This document shows, piece by piece, positions 1 through 5,001 of a DNA stretch of 6,915 nt; the stretch's first letter is position 1, and each line of letters starts with the position of its first letter. Source of the stretch: Sulfurovum sp. (lineage in GTDB: Bacteria; Campylobacterota; Campylobacteria; Campylobacterales; Sulfurovaceae); assembly GCA_022729615.1 (NCBI GenBank), contig DZAQ01000072.1:1-6915 (forward strand). Direction: 5' to 3'. A model generated the notes under the pieces. That model was not told the DNA's origin and ran no database searches. It saw only the letters and a list, made by a program, of their open reading frames with translations. The translations under genes were made by a program, and so were the position numbers.

Positions 1-378
1 GATCAAACAACCAACAAGCAGGTGGAGCTCTGGGGAGCAAATCCGATCGGATTTCTTACTTACACGCCAGATGGAAGAATGAGCGCCGTTATTTCAGCGT
101 CCAAGAGGTCATTTTCTGCAAGCAACCCAAGTCAAACATCGACCGAAGAGCAGGCAAGCTATTTTCGATCATGCTTTGCCTATGCGGGTGCATATACTCC
201 CACCGATAAGGGTGTGATCCACCATGTCGAAGTTGCCAATGATCCGGCGTGGGTGGGCAAAGACCAGGTTCGTTATCTGCATTTCGAGGGGAATAGGCTG
301 ATCGTGACCGCTCCGGCGACCAAGACGGTAAGCGATCAGAGTGCGAGGGTTTTGACACTTGTGTGGGAGAGGTTGTAA
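1..378 (+). CDS. Lipocalin-like domain protein, 5'-truncated
   Basis: The frame is open from the first base, so the gene begins outside the window; 125 residues and the TAA stop are visible. The protein resembles the bacterial lipocalin-like domain family (Pfam 'Lipocalin_4' type). Two family-like blocks can be seen: NPIGFLTYTPDGRMSAVI at visible residues 14-31, and an HHVE block (about 74-77) followed by WVGKDQVRYL (84-93) and a 'GNRLIVTAPA' strand. Members are small beta-barrel proteins of roughly 140-160 residues, so probably only a short N-terminal part is missing. No biochemical role is established for most of them; binding of a small hydrophobic ligand is an inference from the fold. No signal peptide can be judged because the N-terminus is absent. 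The gene converges on rpoD with a 21-base gap and shows no functional link to its neighbours. The GTG at position 22 is an internal codon, not a likely start. Confidence 0.75.
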   Translation, partial: DQTTNKQVELWGANPIGFLTYTPDGRMSAVISASKRSFSASNPSQTSTEEQASYFRSCFAYAGAYTPTDKGVIHHVEVANDPAWVGKDQVRYLHFEGNRLIVTAPATKTVSDQSARVLTLVWERL

Positions 379-390
379 CGGCGGTGACAG

Positions 391-420
391 AGAGGAGAAT
401 CACTCCTCTATGTAATTTTT
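391..420 (+). terminator. Possible hairpin terminator between the lipocalin gene and rpoD
   Basis: A perfect 7-bp stem (AGAGGAG at 391-397, CTCCTCT at 403-409) closes a 5-base loop and is followed by ATGTAATTTTT. The T run begins about six bases after the stem, which is not ideal for an intrinsic terminator. In the plus direction it would end the lipocalin transcript. For rpoD the same stem has no U tract after it, and the rpoD stop codon (400-402) lies in the loop. The stem is certain from the sequence; the terminator role is a guess. Confidence 0.35.
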
Positions 421-2271
421 GAGCTTCCGTCCTACTTTGGGGTGTTTGAGTTTTTTGATGGCGGAGGATTCGATCTGACGGACGCGCTCTCTCGTGACAT
501 TGAGCGCTTTTCCGATCTCTTCGAGGGTACGGTCGCTTTCGTCTTCTAGGAGACCGAAACGCATACGGATTACCGCTTTTTCTCTATCGTTGAGCTGGTC
601 GAGGACATCGTCTATCTGTTTGTTGAGATCCTCTTTGAGTACTACATCGGTAGGGCTGAGTGAAGATCTGTCTTCGAGGAAGTCGCCGTAGCGTCCGTCA
701 TCCTCTTCGCCCACAGGCGCTTCGAGCGAGATCGGCTCTTTGGTGATCTTGATGACATTTTTGACTTTATCCACCGAAAGCCCTACCTCTTTGGCGATGG
801 TATCGATATCGGGCTCTTTGCCTGTCTCTTGGAGGTGTTTTCTCATGATCTTGTTGATACGGTTGATAGTCTCTATCATGTGGATCGGGATACGGATCGT
901 CCGTGCCTGATCGGCAATGGCTCTGGAGATGGCTTGTCGGATCCACCAAGTGGCATAGGTAGAGAATTTAAACCCTTTTTGGTACTCAAATTTATCTACA
1001 GCTTTCATAAGGCCGATGTTGCCCTCTTGGATCAGATCAAGAAAAGGCAGACCGCGATTGGTGTATCGTTTGGCGATCGAAACGACAAGTCTGAGGTTTG
1101 ATTTTGCCATTCGGGTTTTTGCCTTTTCGCTCTGTGATTTGCCTTGACGGATCTGATTGAGTATCTCTGCGAGTTTTTCAGGGTCGAGGTTGAAGCTGTT
1201 TTTGCTGGCTTCACGGGTTTCGAAAAGCTTTTTGATCTCTACATAGGTTGAAACCATGGTGGTCTCAGGAACGGCGTTTGTGATATCCTCTTTGTCCATT
1301 TTGATGATATGGCTGAGGATTTTTTCATGGTTTTTTCTAAGCATATCATTGAAAAGAGGGAGTTTATACTCGAGGCGCTTGAGCTCTTTTTCAAAGGAGT
1401 CGCCACTGTTGAGCGCCGTCTCCATCGCTTTGACAAGCTCATTGATGAGTTTGCTTGTGGGTCCAAGTTCCAGGAGTGATTTTTTGAGCTGCTCCTTCTT
1501 GAAAGCGACTTTAAGTCCGATAAAGAAAAGCAGATCCTCATCGCTCTCGTTGTCTTGGATCTTGAGGAGACCGTCTCGCTCCCTCATCCACTCTTTTTTG
1601 TTTTTTTCAAGATTTTTGAAACTTTCAATGACAAGTTTAGATCTTTTGTCATCTTTGGGAGCCTCTTGTTGGGACTCGATTTCATCGCCCTCGTCATCGC
1701 CCTCATCATCGCTTTCGGATTCATCACCCTCATCACCGGCGACATCTTCAAAGTTTCTAAAGAGCTCTTTTACACGCCTCTCTCTGTTGAGGAGCGGCTC
1801 ACGGTAGTTGAGGATATAGTCGATGAGATAGGGAACAGAACAGATAGCATCAATGATGATATCCTCTCCTTCTTCAATCTGCTGGCTTAGATTGGTCTCT
1901 TCATCCTTTGTGAGGAGAGGTATTTTGCCCATTTCTCGTAGGTACATACGCACCGGGCTATCACTCCTGCTCCACTCAAGCAGCTCTTTTTCTTTGGCAA
2001 AGTCAAACTCTTCTGCGAGATTGTTCTCGGAAATCTTTTTTTGCGCAACTTCTTGCTTTTTGAATGCTTTTGTTGCAATATGCTTGGCATATCCTGAGGA
2101 GGAGATGACGGGAATACCGGTTTTTTTGGCAAATTGCTGGATTTTTTTTGCCTGTGCGGCACTGATCTGTTTCTCAAATCCTTTTGCGATATTCTCGAAA
2201 GTGACGAGATCGCCTTTTTTCTTTGAGTTGAAAAGCTCTTCCGTGTATTTCATACCATCTTTTGTAGCCAT
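400..2271 (-). CDS. rpoD: RNA polymerase primary sigma factor RpoD (sigma-70)
   Basis: This is the housekeeping sigma subunit, which directs RNA polymerase to promoters of most genes. All sigma-70 regions are present in order. A region 1.1-like N-terminus spans about residues 8-60. Region 1.2 includes SPVRMYLREMGKIPLL (105-120). A long non-conserved region spans about 140-380. Region 2 holds the core- and -10-binding segment with NLRLVVSIAKRY (392-403) and FSTYATWWIRQAISRAI (436-452). Region 3 covers about 463-540. Region 4 has the -35-binding helix-turn-helix with NVTRERVRQIESSAIKKLKH (591-610). At 623 residues the length fits full-size RpoD proteins. The ATG at 2269-2271 is preceded by AAAGG about ten bases upstream. 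Met7 is a weaker alternative start. A strongly acidic Asp/Glu/Gly/Ser run (about 175-200) lies in the non-conserved region. The gene is divergent from leuD and convergent with the lipocalin gene. Confidence 0.97.
   Translation of the reverse strand: MATKDGMKYTEELFNSKKKGDLVTFENIAKGFEKQISAAQAKKIQQFAKKTGIPVISSSGYAKHIATKAFKKQEVAQKKISENNLAEEFDFAKEKELLEWSRSDSPVRMYLREMGKIPLLTKDEETNLSQQIEEGEDIIIDAICSVPYLIDYILNYREPLLNRERRVKELFRNFEDVAGDEGDESESDDEGDDEGDEIESQQEAPKDDKRSKLVIESFKNLEKNKKEWMRERDGLLKIQDNESDEDLLFFIGLKVAFKKEQLKKSLLELGPTSKLINELVKAMETALNSGDSFEKELKRLEYKLPLFNDMLRKNHEKILSHIIKMDKEDITNAVPETTMVSTYVEIKKLFETREASKNSFNLDPEKLAEILNQIRQGKSQSEKAKTRMAKSNLRLVVSIAKRYTNRGLPFLDLIQEGNIGLMKAVDKFEYQKGFKFSTYATWWIRQAISRAIADQARTIRIPIHMIETINRINKIMRKHLQETGKEPDIDTIAKEVGLSVDKVKNVIKITKEPISLEAPVGEEDDGRYGDFLEDRSSLSPTDVVLKEDLNKQIDDVLDQLNDREKAVIRMRFGLLEDESDRTLEEIGKALNVTRERVRQIESSAIKKLKHPKVGRKLKNYIEE
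1672..1746. repeat. Low-complexity CATC/CTCATC-rich tract encoding the RpoD acidic insert
   Basis: The plus strand shows imperfect reiterations of units such as TCATCGCCC and TCATCACCC. On the minus strand they encode an Asp/Glu/Gly/Ser-rich run (RpoD residues about 176-200). Read on the plus strand, one frame gives a very hydrophobic stretch, which explains a membrane-like shadow ORF there. Such tracts can change length by slippage, but the units here are imperfect and in frame. Confidence 0.6.
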
Positions 2272-2311
2272 ATTGTAAAGCCTTTCGTCTGCGCCATAAT
2301 TTTAAGGCTAT

Positions 2312-2317
2312 ATTATA
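2312..2317 (-). promoter_or_regulatory. Probable rpoD promoter (-10 element)
   Basis: The minus strand reads TATAAT here, a perfect sigma-70 -10 box, about 40 bases upstream of the rpoD ATG. No -35 hexamer is seen at the expected distance; instead the upstream minus-strand sequence is an A/T-rich series of runs. This is the known style of primary-sigma promoters in Campylobacter and relatives, which depend little on a -35 box. Confidence 0.6.
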
Positions 2318-2331
2318 CCGAAAATTCATAA

Positions 2332-2411
2332 TTTTTTTTGGATTCGAAGAGGTGTAATTTGGTATTTTCGAACTTTTTGGCTAAAATTACAGAGACAAAT
2401 TCCAAAAAAAA
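2332..2411. repeat. Two nested inverted repeats around the leuD promoter
   Basis: The outer arms are TTTTTTTTGGA (2332-2342) and TCCAAAAAAAA (2401-2411), an exact 11-bp match. The inner arms are GTAATTT (2354-2360) and AAATTAC (2384-2390), an exact 7-bp match. Both pairs centre at about 2372. The inner arms overlap the -35 and -10 boxes. TTCGAA occurs at 2343-2348 and again at 2367-2372, 24 bases apart. The repeats are plain in the sequence; a role as operator or bent-DNA site is inference, and A/T richness makes chance matches likelier. Confidence 0.5.
2359..2387 (+). promoter_or_regulatory. Probable leuD-leuB promoter
   Basis: TTGGTA (2359-2364) and TAAAAT (2382-2387) are separated by 17 bases, and the -10 is preceded by a T-rich stretch ending TTTTTGGC. 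Transcription would begin around 2393-2396, giving a 5' leader of about 25 bases before the leuD start. That leader is too short for a leucine attenuator or a T-box, so any control is more likely exerted at the promoter itself. Confidence 0.55.
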
Positions 2412-2414
2412 GGA
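2410..2414 (+). promoter_or_regulatory. Ribosome binding site that fixes the leuD TTG start
   Basis: AAGGA lies five bases before the TTG at 2420-2422. There is no ATG or GTG in frame nearby that would give the conserved LeuD N-terminus (xGKVWKFGDNIDTD), so this site supports TTG initiation. Confidence 0.6.
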
Positions 2415-2419
2415 TTTTT

Positions 2420-2920
2420 TTGCAAGGAAAAGTTTGGAAATTCGGTGACAATATCGATACAGATCTCATCATCGCCGCTCGGTATCTCAATACGAGTGAT
2501 GCGAATGAGTTGGCAAGCCATGTGATGGAGGATGCGGATCCTCTGTTTGTCAAGAAAATGCATGCCGGAGATATCATCGTCGCAGGTGAAAATTTCGGGT
2601 GCGGAAGCAGCAGAGAGCACGCTCCTATCGCTCTGAAGGCAGCCGGTGTGGCCGCTATCATCGCTCCTACATTTGCGCGGATTTTTTATCGCAATGCATT
2701 CAATATGGGTCTGCCTATTTTTGAACTCCAAGAGGCAGCCGAGATAGACGAAGGGGATACCGTGAGGGTCGATATGGAGAGCGGTAAAGTGATCAATATT
2801 TCACAAGCCAAAGAGTATCATTTCACTCCGATCCCGGCATTTATGCAAGAGCTGGTCGATGCCGGCGGATTGATAGCGTATGCGAGACAAGAGATCACAA
2901 ACCAACAAAGCAAGGATTGA
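2420..2920 (+). CDS. leuD: 3-isopropylmalate dehydratase small subunit LeuD
   Basis: With the large subunit LeuC, this protein isomerises 2-isopropylmalate to 3-isopropylmalate in leucine biosynthesis in the cytoplasm. It is a 166-residue aconitase 'swivel' domain protein, the usual size for the bacterial two-subunit enzyme. Visible family blocks are KVWKFGDNIDTDLIIAARYL (4-23), GENFGCGSSREHAP (56-69) with the substrate-contacting SSRE segment, and FARIFYRNAFNMGLP (85-99). Translation starts at TTG with AAGGA five bases upstream. The iron-sulfur cluster subunit LeuC is not in this window and must be encoded elsewhere. The gene is followed by leuB after only five bases, so the two form one transcription unit. 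Confidence 0.96.
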   Translation: MQGKVWKFGDNIDTDLIIAARYLNTSDANELASHVMEDADPLFVKKMHAGDIIVAGENFGCGSSREHAPIALKAAGVAAIIAPTFARIFYRNAFNMGLPIFELQEAAEIDEGDTVRVDMESGKVINISQAKEYHFTPIPAFMQELVDAGGLIAYARQEITNQQSKD

Positions 2921-2925
2921 TATCA

Positions 2926-3996
2926 ATGGGAAAAAGTTATAAAATAGGCATCATCAAAGGCGATGGAATAGGTCCGGAGATTATAGATGAGGCGATCAAG
3001 GTATTGGACGCGGTCTCTGTGGGGCAAAACTGCAATCTCAAATATACGGAGATGCTCCTAGGCGGCGCGGCGATCGATGAGACCGGTGTCCCTCTGCCTG
3101 ATGAGACTATCCAGGGTGTCAATAAGTGTGACGCGGTTTTGTTCGGTGCGATCGGCGGACCCAAATGGGATAAGCTCGAAAGACACCTCCGGCCTGAAAG
3201 CGGTTTGCTTGGACTTAGAAAAGCGATGGGCACCTATGCCAATCTTCGCCCGGCATCCGTGTATGATGAGCTCGTCAACGCTTCGAGTCTCAAGCCGAGA
3301 GTTGTGGAGGGGGTTGATCTGATGGTGGTGCGCGAGCTGACGGGCGGTATCTATTTTGGACAGCCAAGAGAGCTGCTTCATGATAAAGCATACAATACTA
3401 TGATCTATACCAGAGAAGAGGTGGTGCGTATCGCCAGAGTCGCCTTCGATATCGCGATGAAGCGCCAAAAGAGGATCTGCTCGGTGGATAAGGCAAATGT
3501 TCTCGAAGTGAGCCAGTTTTGGCGTGAAATTGTCGAGGAGATCGGCAAAGAGTATCCTGAAGTGGAGCTAACGCATATGTATGTCGATAACGCGGCGATG
3601 CAGCTGATCCGAGATCCTAGACAGTTTGATGTGATGCTTACTAGCAATCTTTTTGGAGATATCCTTTCAGACGCAGCAAGTATGCTCAGCGGCTCGATCG
3701 GTCTTTTGCCGAGTGCGAGCATGGGTGACGGGGTAGGGCTTTTCGAGCCGATCCACGGTTCTGCGCCCGATATCGCCGGGCAGGGTATCGCCAATCCTAT
3801 CGCGACTATCGCGAGCGCGAGTATGATGCTTCGGTATGGACTCGGAGAGCTCAAGGCCGCAGACAAGATCGATGCCGCCATCAAGAGGGTGCTCAAAGAG
3901 GGGTATCGAACAGGCGATATCAGTGACTATGGCGCCAAAGAGATCGTTACTTGCACAGAGATGGGAGATATTATCGCTGAATATGCCGCGAAGTAG
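2926..3996 (+). CDS. leuB: 3-isopropylmalate dehydrogenase LeuB
   Basis: This enzyme oxidatively decarboxylates 3-isopropylmalate with NAD+ to give the precursor of 2-oxoisocaproate, the third step specific to leucine. I choose the ATG at 2926 (356 residues), nine bases after AAGGA at 2912-2916. A TTG at 2917, overlapping the leuD stop, would add three residues but is less likely. Motifs of the isocitrate/isopropylmalate dehydrogenase family are intact: GDGIGPEI (12-19), the LeuB segment RELTGGIYFG (136-145) with its catalytic Tyr, Lys189 in VDKANVL, VDNAAMQ (220-226) with the metal-binding Asp221, NLFGDILSD (241-249) supplying Asp245 and Asp249, and EPIHGSAPD (274-282) in the NAD site. The length is normal and nothing is broken. 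The next gene lies in the same frame 96 bases after the stop, but this is not a read-through fusion. Confidence 0.97.
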   Translation: MGKSYKIGIIKGDGIGPEIIDEAIKVLDAVSVGQNCNLKYTEMLLGGAAIDETGVPLPDETIQGVNKCDAVLFGAIGGPKWDKLERHLRPESGLLGLRKAMGTYANLRPASVYDELVNASSLKPRVVEGVDLMVVRELTGGIYFGQPRELLHDKAYNTMIYTREEVVRIARVAFDIAMKRQKRICSVDKANVLEVSQFWREIVEEIGKEYPEVELTHMYVDNAAMQLIRDPRQFDVMLTSNLFGDILSDAASMLSGSIGLLPSASMGDGVGLFEPIHGSAPDIAGQGIANPIATIASASMMLRYGLGELKAADKIDAAIKRVLKEGYRTGDISDYGAKEIVTCTEMGDIIAEYAAK

Positions 3997-4006
3997 CGAA
4001 AATCGC

Positions 4007-4068
4007 GGGCTTCGGTCCTCTCGAGTCCGCCATTTGCATGCTATGCAGAGGGGTTTCAAAAGTTTTTT
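4007..4068 (+). terminator. Hairpin-rich gap after leuB, possible weak terminator
   Basis: GGGC-TTCG-GTCC (4007-4018) forms a four-pair stem with a C(UUCG)G tetraloop and one G-U pair. A second hairpin has TGCAT (4035-4039), loop GCT and ATGCA (4043-4047), extendable with one mismatch to C4030-G4052. Two short T runs follow (4054-4056 and 4063-4068). Neither stem runs directly into a strong T tract, so termination may be weak. I see no convincing promoter for the downstream genes in this gap. Confidence 0.3.
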
Positions 4069-4092
4069 GAGTCACAGATCAGGATCGAAGCA

Positions 4093-5001
4093 GTGATAGC
4101 CTATGGACACAATATCCTATTTGTATCGGATTTTTCAGGAGAGAAAATATCCGATGCCAAACAGGAAAATATTCTGATACAAGAGGGGTTTGGTTCTCAT
4201 CTGCAAAGCGGATTGTCTTCAAAGATAACATTTCACAACAACCAAGGGAGGCATATCACGCTCTCTACAGACAGGGTGCCGGCTCGCTCAAAAAAAGATC
4301 AAATATGGTCATTTGAAGTCAAAAATGTAATCTCTTTCTACTGGTTTGGCGGACAAAAAATTATCAGCTATATCCCCCAAAAAGAATTTACGGAGAGACT
4401 CTTAAGATACTGGACCTTGCATATCGTTCTGCCGTTTTTTTTTACGCTAGAAGAGAAATATGATTTTTTGCATGCCGGCGCAGCGGAAATAGAGGGAGGG
4501 TCTCTCCTTTTTGTAGCTGAGTCCTTCGGAGGAAAATCCACATTGACCGATTTTTTTCTGAAGCAAGGTCACACTATGGTCTCTGATGACAAGGCGGCAA
4601 CCTACATAGAGGGGGATCGCTGCTTTGCCCTCCCCTCATATCCATATCATCGCCCTTATCGAAAGATGGAGGATATCGGGCTTCCTGTGGACAATTTCTC
4701 TTCTTGCGCTCTGCCGATCTATGCTCTTTATGAGCTTGAACGCGTTTGGCCGAAAGCCAAAATAAAAATAAAAGAGATAAAAGGGGTAGAAAAATTCGAA
4801 TCTTTGCGCTACAGCAGTGAGATCAATATCTCTTTTTTGAAGCAGATGCGATTTGACTATCTGGTGCGTGCAGCCAAAATAGTTCCTCTGTTCCAGATCA
4901 CCGTACCTCACGACTTGAGCAGGCTCCATGAGGTTTATGCGGAAATCATCAAGCATGCACAAAAATTCGCAGATGCTCGCAAGGTGACCAAGCATGAGTG
5001 A
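4093..5001 (+). CDS. HPr kinase-like P-loop protein, probable lasso-peptide tailoring kinase
   Basis: This 302-residue protein resembles the HPr kinase-like proteins found in RiPP clusters rather than true HPr kinase/phosphorylase. A variable N-terminal half is followed by the usual run: LHAGAAEIEGGSLLFVAES (126-144), the P-loop (142-150, key residues G146, G147, K148, S149, T150), then GHTMVSDDKAA (159-169), where Asp165/Asp166 match the catalytic acidic pair. The first P-loop position is Ala142 instead of Gly. In studied kinase-bearing lasso clusters (paeninodin type) such enzymes phosphorylate the C-terminal Ser of the precursor; that role here is inferred from context. The start is a GTG at 4093; the only other Met is residue 162, and no ATG lies in frame between the leuB stop and the GTG. 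The Shine-Dalgarno is poor. A Lys/Ile-rich A-rich segment (about 220-231) is seen. Its end overlaps the next gene by 8 bases. Direction and spacing argue for one operon with the cyclase gene. Confidence 0.75.
   Translation: MIAYGHNILFVSDFSGEKISDAKQENILIQEGFGSHLQSGLSSKITFHNNQGRHITLSTDRVPARSKKDQIWSFEVKNVISFYWFGGQKIISYIPQKEFTERLLRYWTLHIVLPFFFTLEEKYDFLHAGAAEIEGGSLLFVAESFGGKSTLTDFFLKQGHTMVSDDKAATYIEGDRCFALPSYPYHRPYRKMEDIGLPVDNFSSCALPIYALYELERVWPKAKIKIKEIKGVEKFESLRYSSEINISFLKQMRFDYLVRAAKIVPLFQITVPHDLSRLHEVYAEIIKHAQKFADARKVTKHE

Noticed and set aside
1555..1890. Plus-strand frame with a very hydrophobic, membrane-like segment
   Set aside because: It is antisense to intact rpoD, and the hydrophobic stretch is just the reverse reading of the acidic Asp/Glu repeat.
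2388..2419. leu leader peptide, attenuator or T-box before leuD
   Set aside because: The predicted leader is only about 25 bases long and contains no leucine-codon run or terminator hairpin.
2917..2925. TTG at 2917 as leuB start, overlapping the leuD stop
   Set aside because: ATG at 2926 gives the conserved LeuB N-terminus and has AAGGA at a normal nine-base distance.
3405..3896. Minus-strand frame of 163 codons opposite leuB
   Set aside because: It is a shadow of intact leuB, with no ribosome binding site or recognisable family.
4011..4040. Sequence resembling a tRNA 3' end (TCGAGTCCGCCA), possibly an attachment site
   Set aside because: There is no T-stem around the loop-like bases, no acceptor stem partner upstream, and no integrase in view.
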